From Methanoregulaceae archaeon (lineage in GTDB: Archaea > Halobacteriota > Methanomicrobia > Methanomicrobiales > Methanospirillaceae), in the NCBI GenBank assembly GCA_021371995.1, contig JAJFVA010000005.1, positions 33,810 through 97,809 of the forward strand: a stretch of DNA of 64,000 bases, written 5' to 3'. The notes below the pieces were generated by a model that was not told the origin of the DNA, ran no database searches, and was given only the letters and a program-made list of their open reading frames with translations. A program made the position numbers and the translations under genes. Positions 1-8,449 of this stretch are shown piece by piece (the first letter of the stretch is position 1; every line of letters begins with the position of its first letter).

Positions 1-1
1 G

Positions 2-373
2 GGACCGGTAAATTCTCATACGGCACCAACAGTGTTGGTCCAGTACGGACGCACCGGGGGGATCGCAGCGTTTGATGACAGGCTGGTGATATTCGATAAT
101 GGACAGGCAGTTTATTCACGGGGGAACAAAACAGGGGAGTTTACCATATCCGCCAATCAGCTGTCTGAGCTTCAGCGACTTCTTGAAAATGCAGATTTTC
201 CTTCGCTTGCCCCCTCCTATCCGGCACCATCTCCAGGTGCTGATTATTTCCAGTACTCGATTACCTACAGGGAAAAGACAGTCAGTACAGAGACAGGGGG
301 AGTTCCGGACGCCCTTCTTGCCGTGTTCGGGCGTCTTGATGCACTCCTTGCGGATTACGCTCCGCTCTCCTGA
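2..373 (+). CDS. Hypothetical protein, 5'-partial
   Basis: The reading frame is open from the first bases of the window and stops at 371-373, so the gene probably begins upstream. An internal GTG at 32 could serve as a start, but the residues before it (PVNSHTAPT) fit the same frame. What is visible is a soluble domain of about 120 residues with alternating strands and a helix (TISANQLSELQRLLENADF), ending in a leucine-rich helix. I do not recognise the family. No signal peptide or membrane segment lies in the visible part. Confidence 0.6.
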   Translation, partial: GPVNSHTAPTVLVQYGRTGGIAAFDDRLVIFDNGQAVYSRGNKTGEFTISANQLSELQRLLENADFPSLAPSYPAPSPGADYFQYSITYREKTVSTETGGVPDALLAVFGRLDALLADYAPLS

Positions 374-389
374 TCCCCGTCCTCTCTTT

Positions 390-584
390 TTATTTCAGTT
401 CGGTAATCCATCCAACATCATGACGTGCACCACATTCCGGGCATACAAGAATACACCGGACGTGGGGATGGCCGGCATGGAGGCGGACAAACGAGGCATG
501 AAATCCCCGGTCATATCCGCAAACCATGCAGGTATGCAGTTCTTCATGGAGAGTAACCTCGATGACATCCTTGTTCATACTCAT
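390..584 (-). CDS. Small protein with two CxxC pairs (zinc-ribbon-like)
   Basis: A 64-residue protein with two knuckles, C19-VxC22 (CMVC) and C48-PEC51, spaced as in zinc ribbons, plus several histidines. Tetrahedral zinc binding is inferred from the motifs. The start ATG at 584 is followed two codons later by another ATG (MSM), so the exact start is open. It ends tail-to-tail 16 bases from the preceding plus-strand gene. Such small zinc ribbons in methanogens are usually uncharacterised; no function is assigned. Confidence 0.6.
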   Translation of the reverse strand: MSMNKDVIEVTLHEELHTCMVCGYDRGFHASFVRLHAGHPHVRCILVCPECGARHDVGWITELK

Positions 585-736
585 ATAGGATAATTGGGGT
601 CACCGTTTTTTTACTTTAGTTCCTGGATATGCTTTTACTCTTATCTGTTCCTGATGCCGGGATTCAGATTTTTTTGAATAAAAAAGCCTTCGAATGGGGT
701 AAAAAAATATGGAAAGGGGGGCCTGGAAAAAAGATT

Positions 737-1663
737 CTATTCCTTATATAGGCAGGACTGCACATCATGCCCGAGACGTCCTATTGCATCGGACCGGCAA
801 CGCTGGCAATGTCTCATCTGCTTCACGTATTTTGCACACTCATCCTGCATTTTTCTCTTCATTTCAGGAGTGGGCGGCGTTATATCGGCAAACTTGTACT
901 GGGCAATCAGGGGGATGACATTGAAATTATAAACCCCCATCTCCCCTACTTTTTTTGCGATCTCAGGAATATGCTCCTCGTTGATACCAGGGATATAGAC
1001 GGTATTGATCTTGACAATCATGTGCCGCTCCACCGCCATCTCGATTCCCTTCAGCTGATTTTCAAGGAGAATCTTTGCACCTTCGAGGCCGGTATACCGC
1101 TTCCCCTTATAGTCGATGAACTGGTAGATCTTTGCCCCGATTTCTGGGTCAATTGCATTCAGCGTTACAGTGAGATTTCCCACATCGTATTTTTTGAGGA
1201 GATCAATTTTGTCGGGAAGGAGGAGGCCATTGGTGCTGAGGCACTTGATCACGTTCGGGAACTCCTCATGAAGCCTTCTCAGTGTTTCGAAGGTATTTTC
1301 ATTGGCGAGCGGCTCTCCCGGCCCTGCAATGCCGATAACCTTGATATAATTGAACTTCTCCATCACCTTCCGGACCATATCAATTGCCTCGTCCGCGTTC
1401 AGTACCTTCGTAGTAACCCCCGGACGGCTTTCGTTTACGCAATCGAAATCCCGTATGCAGTAATTGCACTGGATATTGCATTTCGGGGCAACCGGTAAAT
1501 GACACCTGCCGAATGCATGGCATGCCTGCTCCGAAAAACAAGGGTGTTCCTTGATTCTCCGCAGCTGTTCCGGATCCCATTTGACCTTCCGACCTGCAAT
1601 CTCAGCCTCCCTGTATCCGTCGTCTGTCATGATCCCACTGGTACCAGTGTAGTTCGTGCTCAT
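737..1663 (-). CDS. nifB: NifB-like radical SAM protein
   Basis: A 308-residue radical SAM enzyme. The segment HPCFSEQACHAFGRCHLPVA followed by CNIQCNYC (C62, C66, C69, the CxxxCxxC cluster motif) and ESRPGV is the NifB signature. Known NifB makes the NifB-co (8Fe-9S-C) precursor of the nitrogenase cofactor. This is the short archaeal form without a C-terminal NifX-like domain. Extra cysteines near the C-terminus (CQRC) resemble those in the family. No nif structural genes lie nearby, so it may serve a distant nif cluster or be a NifB paralogue with another role. Start ATG at 1663; an internal ATG at codon 12 is possible. Confidence 0.85.
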   Translation of the reverse strand: MSTNYTGTSGIMTDDGYREAEIAGRKVKWDPEQLRRIKEHPCFSEQACHAFGRCHLPVAPKCNIQCNYCIRDFDCVNESRPGVTTKVLNADEAIDMVRKVMEKFNYIKVIGIAGPGEPLANENTFETLRRLHEEFPNVIKCLSTNGLLLPDKIDLLKKYDVGNLTVTLNAIDPEIGAKIYQFIDYKGKRYTGLEGAKILLENQLKGIEMAVERHMIVKINTVYIPGINEEHIPEIAKKVGEMGVYNFNVIPLIAQYKFADITPPTPEMKRKMQDECAKYVKQMRHCQRCRSDAIGRLGHDVQSCLYKE

Positions 1664-1788
1664 CCCAATAAAAATGATTCTATGGGGACATTTCCGGGCT
1701 TAAATAGCGAAGAATTTTATGGATATGGGACCTTGGTTTCCGGGCTCCCACAGCATGACTTATACTGGTTTACAATCGATTATGTACT

Positions 1789-2379
1789 ATGAACCTTGAA
1801 AAATCTTCAGCAGAAAAAAGGATACATTACGTATTGCTGTCCGCAATCCTTTTCCTCTGTTGCGCACTCCTGTTTGCGGCAGGCTGTACTACGCCGCAGC
1901 AGGCTGGAGTAAAAACAAATGATACGGTTCGGGTGTTTTACACGGTATCATTCCCTGATGGAACAGAGTTCCAGAGCAATGTGAACGGGTCCCCTTTGGA
2001 ATTTACTGTTGGCAGCGGGGATGTGATAGCCGGGTTCGACGAGGCAGTCATCGGGATGACCCCGGGTATGACAAAAACCGTGACGGTCGGTCCCGAGAAA
2101 GGGTATGGCCCCCACAATGCGAGCCTTATGTATGTGCTTGATATTGAAGAAGCACGTGCTATGAATAAAGAACTTCAGGAGAAAGGAAACCTCCAGGTTA
2201 TCAACTACCCAAGCATTGGTCCCGTGGTCCTGTGGCAGGGAGAAGGAGGGCAAACCGGGTATTTACGGTTCATGAATACCACTCTTGAAACAACCACGGT
2301 TGATATGAACCATCCCCTTGCCGGAAAGGATCTGATATTTGAAATTACCCTCGTCGATATTGTTGAAAAAACGTCATAA
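1789..2379 (+). CDS. FKBP-type peptidyl-prolyl isomerase, lipoprotein
   Basis: A 196-residue protein. An N-terminal hydrophobic segment (about residues 14-32) ends in a lipobox, LFAAGC, so it is likely anchored to the outer face of the membrane by lipid on C33. The rest is an FKBP fold: VRVFYTVSFPDGTEFQS, then the loop GSGDVIAGFDEAVIGMTPG and the bulged insert typical of SlyD-type archaeal FKBPs, with a GYGPHN segment. The predicted role is folding of exported proteins (cis-trans isomerisation at proline). It is transcribed divergently from the NifB-like gene, with about 125 bases between them that hold both promoters. Confidence 0.85.
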   Translation: MNLEKSSAEKRIHYVLLSAILFLCCALLFAAGCTTPQQAGVKTNDTVRVFYTVSFPDGTEFQSNVNGSPLEFTVGSGDVIAGFDEAVIGMTPGMTKTVTVGPEKGYGPHNASLMYVLDIEEARAMNKELQEKGNLQVINYPSIGPVVLWQGEGGQTGYLRFMNTTLETTTVDMNHPLAGKDLIFEITLVDIVEKTS

Positions 2380-3129
2380 AAGAGAGCGCGGTGCAAGAAG
2401 ATGCGCCCGATACCGTAAGCGGTCGAAATCCGGGAAAAAAGATTGGTCAATACATTTTTTGCATGGTATGACCGCTAAGGAAATGCCCGGAAATATTCTC
2501 TTCTCATGAAGGTGTCCTGATTGGAATAATTCAAATAATTTTGCCGGGATTTAATTTTTAAGAATTTTAAAATCGGGAAAAAGGGATCGCGGGTGGGTTT
2601 ACCTGCCCGATTCGATCCGATACCTTTTTTATCAGAATGTTGTATCTCAAATTGGTGTACCGAACAACCGCCCCGTCATTGCTAATGCCTGGAGTACTGC
2701 CAATATAGATGCCACCTTGATTGTTTAGTGCTTTTCCGGGCAGGCTTCGCCCGCGGAATCGGTGCACCAAAAAATGGATTTTATCTTCTTCTATATAAAT
2801 CAGTTGGTTAAATTCTCAATTTTTAACGATATTTTTGATGGCGTCAGCCAGATCACACTTCTTTGCGTGAAACAGCCCCTCATTCAACTTAAAAAATTTT
2901 AACAAAAATTCTTGCTTGGTTGATAAAAATAGCCAATATTATAAGTCCTATTGAAAACTCTATTCCTGTGCTCCAATCAACACTGCTGACCAGTACTTTT
3001 GCCGGAATTGACTATGAACGCATAAAACCGTATCAATTTTCATGTGTAAATTAAGGGGGTGCCGCACCCCTCTCATGATTTCGAATCCATCAGATCCCGG
3101 GTCCAAGTATACAAGACAAAAAAGAAAGA
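2380..3129. other. Intergenic region of about 750 bases, no supported gene
   Basis: This AT-rich stretch separates the FKBP gene from tRNA-Val. Only a short minus-strand frame (2567-2770) is open; it has no recognisable domain and no convincing ribosome-binding site. The stretches 2535-2580 and 2880-2945 are rich in A and T and could hold promoters. I see no tandem repeat or palindrome long enough to name. Confidence 0.5.
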
Positions 3130-3203
3130 TGGGCTCGAGGAGATTCGAACTCCTGACCTCCGCCGTGTAAGGGCGACGTCATAACCAGCTAGACCACGAG
3201 CCC
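3130..3203 (-). tRNA. tRNA-Val (anticodon UAC)
   Basis: Read on the minus strand, GGGCTCG at the 5' end pairs perfectly with CGAGCCC at the 3' end, followed by discriminator A at 3130. The D arm (GTCTAGCTGG), an anticodon loop CTTACAC with anticodon TAC, and the T arm AGGAGTTCGAATCTCCT are all present. TAC reads valine codons. CCA is not encoded. Confidence 0.93.
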
Positions 3204-3466
3204 TGCAAGACTATACTAATTCGACGGTAAGCATATTAAAATTGTTGACTGCCGGGTTCTCTTCTTATTCACGGTGAGATCTCCCTTCCCGAAATTAAAA
3301 GTGCAGCAATAACGGAAGAAGGAATTTTTTTAATCGAGAATGGGGCAGGAACTCCGGATCTCCTGCGCCCTGGAAATTCTTAACTGGGTTGTCCCAAACA
3401 ACCTGGCATTCCTGAAAACCGGAGAAATCCCTGTTTCACCGCTATCCGGGTTGGGATCAATGACCA

Positions 3467-4099
3467 TCAGTTCCTGAACTCTGCTGCAATTTCTGAACGG
3501 ATCAACAGCTCCCCTCTCACTTTCATGGGCCACTCAACGATTTTGAGTGCCGTGAGGACGAGTCCTGGAAAAAGAGATTCCACCTCATCTGCTGAAAAAT
3601 AATGGGTAAGGATGCCGTCACCTCTCCGGTAGGTATGTGGTTCGACAAGTGAACCCCTGCCTTCCCTGAAGTCCCGGACAGAAAAAACCCTGAGGAATAG
3701 AACACCGCCGGGAATGAGGACCCGTTCTGATTCTGCTGCAACACGAGTTCGTCCCTTCAATGGAATATGACCGAGAAGATGAGAAAGGAACACTGCATCA
3801 AAGGTCTCGCTTATCAAGGGCATTGTGCCGGCATCCGCCTTTATGAACATTACATCGTGCAGGGCGTGATGACCCGAGCTGATCCGGATTGCTTCACGTG
3901 AAAAATCCATGGCGACAATATCCCATCCCCTGCCTGCCATAGCCAGAAGCGATTTGCCGTCCCCGCAGCCGGCTTCAAGAACCCTGGCTCCTGGAAAAAG
4001 TACCGGCAGATCAGGGGGGGCACCTCCATACTTCCTCCCGCTTGATTGGTATCCCGCATCCCAGGCTGACTGCTCAGATACGGGAAAACTCTGCAGCAT
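3467..4099 (-). CDS. Class I SAM-dependent methyltransferase
   Basis: A 210-residue soluble protein with the class I methyltransferase core. Motif I is VLEAGCGDGKS (about residues 40-50), followed by an acidic strand end IVAMDFS (the Asp that binds the ribose of SAM), ADAGTMP (motif II) and FDAVFLSHLLGHIP (motif III region). The substrate cannot be read from sequence; the layout resembles UbiE/COQ5-like and methyltransferase-11 proteins. It is transcribed just downstream of mch on the same strand (21 bases apart), so the two may share a message, but no functional link is evident. Confidence 0.75.
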   Translation of the reverse strand: MLQSFPVSEQSAWDAGYQSSGRKYGGAPPDLPVLFPGARVLEAGCGDGKSLLAMAGRGWDIVAMDFSREAIRISSGHHALHDVMFIKADAGTMPLISETFDAVFLSHLLGHIPLKGRTRVAAESERVLIPGGVLFLRVFSVRDFREGRGSLVEPHTYRRGDGILTHYFSADEVESLFPGLVLTALKIVEWPMKVRGELLIRSEIAAEFRN

Positions 4100-4120
4100 G
4101 AAAAGAAAAATAGGGATAAT

Positions 4121-5068
4121 TCACATGAGTCCGAAGGATTTCAGCGTGACATCAGGATTCACCGTGCCGCAGTGATACACCACGCCCTCGGTGAGTTCGT
4201 TTATTACCACTTCTGCTGGGGAAAAGAGCGAGGTATCTATCTTGTAGAAGTCGAACTGTGCCTCCTTGAAGATCTCATAGAACGGTTTTCCATACCCTTT
4301 TGACTTGTTGCTCGGAATCTTCTCCAGATATTCCCTGATTTCCGGGGCCTTCATGGTGAGCATAATCCGGCCATGATAGATCGTTGCATCATTGGTGGTT
4401 CCCATTGCCCGGGTTGCATCTTTCTTAACCGGTGGGACAGGGGCAGTGCCAAACCCTGCAACAATCTTTTTTGTGTCAAAACCGAGCTCATTCAGTTTAT
4501 AGACCGCAGTCTCGACGCACCTGCCTGCCACCTGGATGGAACCAACAATGGATGCAGTGGGGGCAACCACGGCACACAGGTTTGCAACATCGACCTGGCA
4601 TTCCTCTGCGATCTTTTCCATCACCCCTCCGTTCGGGAGATGGTCACTCTCTAGCGCGATGATTGCCGAGTCAAAATCATCCTCGTAATCGATCACCTCA
4701 TAGGTGTGTTTGGGCTTGAGAGAGAGCGCCCGGGCCGGCCCGCTCCCCATTGCAAAATAATTATTCTGTTTGACTGTCCAGCCTGCTTTCTGGGCACCAA
4801 GGCAGGATATCGCCGGATAGTCTGTAAAGACATCGATAAACGGGACAGGGAACTCCTTGATAGAACCCATCCTGAAGTTTACCTCCCCGAGTCCACCCAT
4901 ACAGATCTCGGTGAAAGCCCTCCCGGCAGCATATCCTCCTCGCGTGCTTACTCCGCAGTCAACGATCCGTGCGCCGTTATCCAGTTCATGGTACGCAGCA
5001 TTGAATTCTTCGGCATATTCTGCCAGGTTTTCAAAAATTTCGAGAGCTAATTCATTCACACTGAGCAC
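4121..5068 (-). CDS. mch: Methenyltetrahydromethanopterin cyclohydrolase
   Basis: Mch hydrolyses N5,N10-methenyl-H4MPT to N5-formyl-H4MPT in the cytoplasm, reversibly, in the CO2-to-methane pathway. The whole length matches the family, with hallmark segments LSVNELALEIFENL, GGYAAGRAFTEICMGGLG, FPVPFIDVFTDYPAISCLGAQ and AVVAPTASIVGSIQVAGR. A frame is open up to an ATG at 5089, but I prefer the GTG at 5068: it matches the usual N-terminus (LSVNE) and has a strong Shine-Dalgarno at the proper distance. This gives 315 residues, the normal length. It is separated from other methanogenesis genes, as is common in this order. Confidence 0.95.
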   Translation of the reverse strand: MLSVNELALEIFENLAEYAEEFNAAYHELDNGARIVDCGVSTRGGYAAGRAFTEICMGGLGEVNFRMGSIKEFPVPFIDVFTDYPAISCLGAQKAGWTVKQNNYFAMGSGPARALSLKPKHTYEVIDYEDDFDSAIIALESDHLPNGGVMEKIAEECQVDVANLCAVVAPTASIVGSIQVAGRCVETAVYKLNELGFDTKKIVAGFGTAPVPPVKKDATRAMGTTNDATIYHGRIMLTMKAPEIREYLEKIPSNKSKGYGKPFYEIFKEAQFDFYKIDTSLFSPAEVVINELTEGVVYHCGTVNPDVTLKSFGLM

Positions 5069-5084
5069 GTGGAATACCCCCTTT
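5069..5084 (-). promoter_or_regulatory. Ribosome-binding site that decides the mch start
   Basis: On the minus strand AAAGGGGG (5084-5077) lies 8 bases ahead of the GTG at 5068. The same bases would be inside the coding region if the ATG at 5089 were used, which argues for the GTG start. Confidence 0.7.
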
Positions 5085-5145
5085 ACCATAAGACATGGTT
5101 GCCAAAGAGATAAGATTTTTCAAATGATTCGTTTTATAAATCCCC

Positions 5146-6270
5146 TTATCCGATATATTCGATTATTTTTGCTGGATCATAGCGGAGGCTGATCACCCGG
5201 GTCCTCCCTTTCCCGTCGCGGTATTGGAGGTTGATGAGCCGCATTGCATCAAATTTCTTGATGATCTCATAATAGCGGGTATACCCTATCTGCATGGATT
5301 CCCTGACCGCCTTGTATACCTCCCCTGCATTCATCTCGGCATCTTTCGTGCTGTGATCCGCAAGAGCCTTTAAAACTGTCTTTTCTTCATCCTTGAGGGA
5401 CTTGACTGAGAAGGAGAGGTGGAGATACTTTGAGATATCATATGCCCGGCAGATGTCCTCTCTTTCAATAGCGCGGCTGGCCCGCCTTTCGGCATTCAGG
5501 GCTGCCCGTTTGAGAAGATCGATTCCGACACGAAGATCCCCTGATTTCTGCGTCTGTTCAACGACAAGGGCAAACATCTCCTCCGGGAGGCATCCGGGAT
5601 AGAGCCCCTGCATCACCCGTTCCCTCACAATCTCCCGCACTTCCTCACCACTGTAAGGAGGAAAATAGATCTCCGAGGGACGAAATACAGAAGAGACCCG
5701 TGCATCCACCGCCTGTGAAAGGTCAACATCCATATCGCTGATGATCACAATTACCCCGATGCGGGTCCCGGGATATGCCTCATGGGACCGGAGGAGCGAG
5801 TACAGGACCCGGTTCATCTCATTTTCGTACAGGAGATAGTTGGCGTCGTCAAGCGCCACAAGGAGAATGATCTCCTCCTTTAACAGGAGCCGGGCAATCG
5901 CGTCGAAGACCTGTTTGAAGGAGGTACCGGATGCAGGGGGGAGGTGACCGGAGAGTCTTCTGTAAATCTGGGAGAAGATAGCAAACTTGGTGTTGTCGAT
6001 CTGGCAATTGATATAGATCGGGACGAGTTTCTTGGTGGTCTCCTCAATCTCGGAAAAAAGTTTCCTGACGCTCGTTGTCTTTCCCGTGCCCGGCAGGCCC
6101 CGGCATATGGTATTAAGGGGACGGCCGCCCCGGAGCCCGGGTTGGATCTGGAATGCCAGTTCACGCATCTGGCTCTCCCTGTGGTTAAACTGCTCGGGGA
6201 CATAATCGATCTCAAAGACCTCGGGGTCTCGAAAGAGTGTCTCATCCCACATCAGGAGGTTCTTTTTCAT
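5146..6270 (-). CDS. cdc6: Orc1/Cdc6-family replication initiator, divergent paralogue
   Basis: A 374-residue AAA+ protein with a C-terminal winged-helix domain. Walker A is GLPGTGKTT (58-66). The Walker B region is LLVALDDANYLL, with D141-D142 where most Orc1/Cdc6 proteins have Asp-Glu. Sensor 1 reads IISDM (about 177-181) where ISND is usual; DARVSS (189-194) supplies the likely arginine finger. About residues 285-374 form the winged helix that binds origin DNA (IGYTRYYEIIKKFDAMRLI). The family recognises origins and loads MCM. The changes suggest a second-type paralogue with reduced ATP hydrolysis. Only 27 bases separate it from the upstream gene, so an origin directly upstream is unlikely. 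Confidence 0.9.
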   Translation of the reverse strand: MKKNLLMWDETLFRDPEVFEIDYVPEQFNHRESQMRELAFQIQPGLRGGRPLNTICRGLPGTGKTTSVRKLFSEIEETTKKLVPIYINCQIDNTKFAIFSQIYRRLSGHLPPASGTSFKQVFDAIARLLLKEEIILLVALDDANYLLYENEMNRVLYSLLRSHEAYPGTRIGVIVIISDMDVDLSQAVDARVSSVFRPSEIYFPPYSGEEVREIVRERVMQGLYPGCLPEEMFALVVEQTQKSGDLRVGIDLLKRAALNAERRASRAIEREDICRAYDISKYLHLSFSVKSLKDEEKTVLKALADHSTKDAEMNAGEVYKAVRESMQIGYTRYYEIIKKFDAMRLINLQYRDGKGRTRVISLRYDPAKIIEYIG

Positions 6271-6297
6271 CCGGGCATACCTCGCTTTCTTGTCCTT

Positions 6298-6771
6298 TTA
6301 AAGGTTCTTCATACAAGCCCTGCACAGAGTCCTGCTGGTGAAGAGCTGACTCATCTTCTGCTCTGCAGGGCTTACAGGTGCGCCGCAAGAGGCACAGGTT
6401 ATGACTGGTATTGCTCCTGGCGCCGTAGGCGGGGCTTCACCAGATATCTCCGAAATTTCAGGAGCAACAGGAACAACCTCCGGTTTGCGTCCGATGGCGC
6501 TATCATCAGGAGGAGGCGGAATTTCCCCGGACCCGCTCAATCCGGTAACCATGCCGGCAGATCCAGGAAACACGCGCCTGCGGTAGCTGTTGACCCGTTC
6601 TGCTGTTGCCGGATCATTCCTTCCGAAGCTCCCAAGGATAGTGTCGAGGAAGCGGGAGAGATTTTCACCGTCTTTTGTGGAATTCACTTCACCGCTCACC
6701 TCGAGGCGCAGGTTCTCGTAGTGCTCCAGATTCACGGTAACACCAATGGTGAGGGTCTTATGGTTGCCCAT
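6298..6771 (-). CDS. Conserved protein with C-terminal zinc ribbon
   Basis: The frame is open from 6888, but the first 39 codons would lie inside apgM. The ATG at 6771 follows GGTGGAG, giving 157 residues that begin MGNHKTLTIGVTVNLEHYEN. The N-terminal half (about 1-60) is a small alpha-beta domain; residues 60-115 are proline-rich and probably disordered; the C-terminus carries CASC and CRAC, a zinc ribbon. The gene lies between apgM and cdc6 on the same strand and may be co-transcribed with them. Function is unknown; nucleic-acid or protein binding would be a guess from the zinc ribbon. Confidence 0.7.
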   Translation of the reverse strand: MGNHKTLTIGVTVNLEHYENLRLEVSGEVNSTKDGENLSRFLDTILGSFGRNDPATAERVNSYRRRVFPGSAGMVTGLSGSGEIPPPPDDSAIGRKPEVVPVAPEISEISGEAPPTAPGAIPVITCASCGAPVSPAEQKMSQLFTSRTLCRACMKNL

Positions 6772-6827
6772 GAGATCATATTCTCCACCCGCTCTGATAT
6801 GGTTTATGATACAGGGGGCAGGGAAGG

Positions 6828-7979
6828 TTATAAGAAGAGAAGGGGAAGGAACCGGGGGGCATCGATCGTACCATATCCCCCGCGGCAACCCTCTTTTTCT
6901 GAAAAAACACGGGTATCATCAGAGCCTTTCCCCCATATGGCAAACGGGACAGGTTCCGGAGTATGCGTCCTGATCCGAACCGGGGTGGGATGGTCGGGAA
7001 GAACAGCGACGATGCCTGAAAACTCCTTCATGATTGTCCCAACCAGTTCATCCACCCTCTCGATTGCCCTCACCTTTTCGGGAGCATTCCCGAGGTGACC
7101 TGCTTCATCTGGTGCCTCGATGTGTACATATACAAAATCGAGGTGTTTTGCAGCATCCAGTGCATATGCTGCCTTCGCCTGGTAGTCGGTGTCAAGGTAC
7201 CCTGTTGCTCCCGGCACCCGGATTACCTCCATCTTTGCAAGCCTCGCAATCCCCTGGAGGAGGTCTACTGCGGAAATGACCCCGCCATCCTTTCCGAAAA
7301 GGTTCCGGAACGGGGTGAGGGATGGTCTCTTTCCCCCGCTCCATGGCCATATCTGAGTCGCAGGGGGCTTTGCCTTTGAGGCTCGTGCCAGGTTCACCGG
7401 ATGGTCCGAAAAGATCTCCCTGCTTTTCTCCATACAGTTCAGGAGAATCCCTGCATCCTTCCCTGCCGGGAGATACGGATCAATCTTCTCCCCTACGAAA
7501 TCATGCGGCGGGTATGTTACCGCGCCCCCACCTCCCCTCACTACAAGGAGGTTCCTGTAGCTGATCCCGGGATAGAGCGAAACGGACGGGGTCTGTTCTG
7601 CAAGGGTGGCAAAGAGGGCTTTTCCTTCCCCGCTCGAGATATGTCCTGCAGAAAAGTCAGTCATCACACCTTCCATGACCGTCACAAGATTGCACCGGTA
7701 AGCCACATCATCCGCGGCAAGGTCAATCTCCATGCTCGCGGCTTCCAGGGCCCCCCTCCCTGTGTAGCATGAACGGGGGTCGTAACCGAGAATCCCGAGA
7801 TTGGCTATATCGCTTCCTGCCTCATACCCCTCCGGTATTGTCCGGATCATCCCCATCATTCCCTCGCGGGCTATCCTGTCCATGTTGGGAGTCCGGGCGT
7901 ATTCAAGAGGGGTTTTTCCCCCTAGCTCTGCCAGTGGTTCATCCGCCATTCCATCGCCGAGAATTACGATATATTTCAT
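6828..7979 (-). CDS. apgM: 2,3-bisphosphoglycerate-independent phosphoglycerate mutase, archaeal type
   Basis: A 383-residue enzyme of the alkaline phosphatase superfamily that interconverts 3- and 2-phosphoglycerate in glycolysis and gluconeogenesis. MKYIVILGDGMADEP supplies the first metal-binding Asp; AGSDIANLGILGYDP contains the nucleophilic serine; VYVHIEAPDEAGHLG and VAVLPDHPTP hold the remaining metal ligands. Length is close to other archaeal ApgM proteins. Its start codon overlaps the stop of the upstream membrane-protein gene by 4 bases. In methanogens the main flux is gluconeogenic, from pyruvate made by the pyruvate oxidoreductase encoded a few kilobases away. Confidence 0.93.
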   Translation of the reverse strand: MKYIVILGDGMADEPLAELGGKTPLEYARTPNMDRIAREGMMGMIRTIPEGYEAGSDIANLGILGYDPRSCYTGRGALEAASMEIDLAADDVAYRCNLVTVMEGVMTDFSAGHISSGEGKALFATLAEQTPSVSLYPGISYRNLLVVRGGGGAVTYPPHDFVGEKIDPYLPAGKDAGILLNCMEKSREIFSDHPVNLARASKAKPPATQIWPWSGGKRPSLTPFRNLFGKDGGVISAVDLLQGIARLAKMEVIRVPGATGYLDTDYQAKAAYALDAAKHLDFVYVHIEAPDEAGHLGNAPEKVRAIERVDELVGTIMKEFSGIVAVLPDHPTPVRIRTHTPEPVPFAIWGKGSDDTRVFSEKEGCRGGYGTIDAPRFLPLLFL

Positions 7980-8449
7980 GGTAGCGCCTCAAACAGGTTC
8001 AAAATTCCGAGAGTAGGGAGGGTGGTTATCAGCGCAGCGACCACCGCGCCGGCTGAGATGGCAACGAATGCCGTTTTCCATTCAATATTGAATACAAATG
8101 CCATGGCGGCACCCGTCCATACTCCCGTTCCCGGGAGCGGTATCGCTACAAAGAGGAAGAGTGCATATACTCCCCACCGGGCTATCGATGCTTCGTTTTT
8201 CCTTGTTCTTTCAAAGACCCAGGAAAAAAATCTCTCCATAATGGCTGACTTACTCCGCAGCCAGTTGGATAACGGCCCAAGCAGCAGAAGAAGGGGAATG
8301 ATCGGGAGAAGGTTTCCAATGATACCAAAGAAAAAAGCCCAGCCCGGGGGAAAACCGAGCACTATAGCGAACGGTACGGCGTAACGGGCCTCAAAGGAAG
8401 GAAATGCCCCGAAAAAAACCACAAGGAGGGCCGAGTAAGGATCCATCAA
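7976..8449 (-). CDS. COG2426-type small membrane protein (putative multidrug export family)
   Basis: A 157-residue protein with about four hydrophobic segments (near 5-25, 32-58, 95-118, 125-150). The conserved family pattern is visible: FGAFPSFEARYAVPFAI near the start and YALFLFVAIPLPGTGVWTGA in the second half. The family is annotated as putative small multidrug export protein, but no substrate has been proven to my knowledge. Start and stop codons touch or overlap those of the epimerase (8450) and apgM (7979), which indicates one operon. A role in lipid or export physiology would be speculation. Confidence 0.75.
   Translation of the reverse strand: MMDPYSALLVVFFGAFPSFEARYAVPFAIVLGFPPGWAFFFGIIGNLLPIIPLLLLLGPLSNWLRSKSAIMERFFSWVFERTRKNEASIARWGVYALFLFVAIPLPGTGVWTGAAMAFVFNIEWKTAFVAISAGAVVAALITTLPTLGILNLFEALP

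Noticed and set aside
2567..2770. 67-residue minus-strand ORF
   Set aside because: No family resemblance or ribosome-binding site; likely chance.
5146..6300. Replication origin upstream of cdc6
   Set aside because: Only 27 bases separate cdc6 from the upstream gene and no origin-box repeats are evident.
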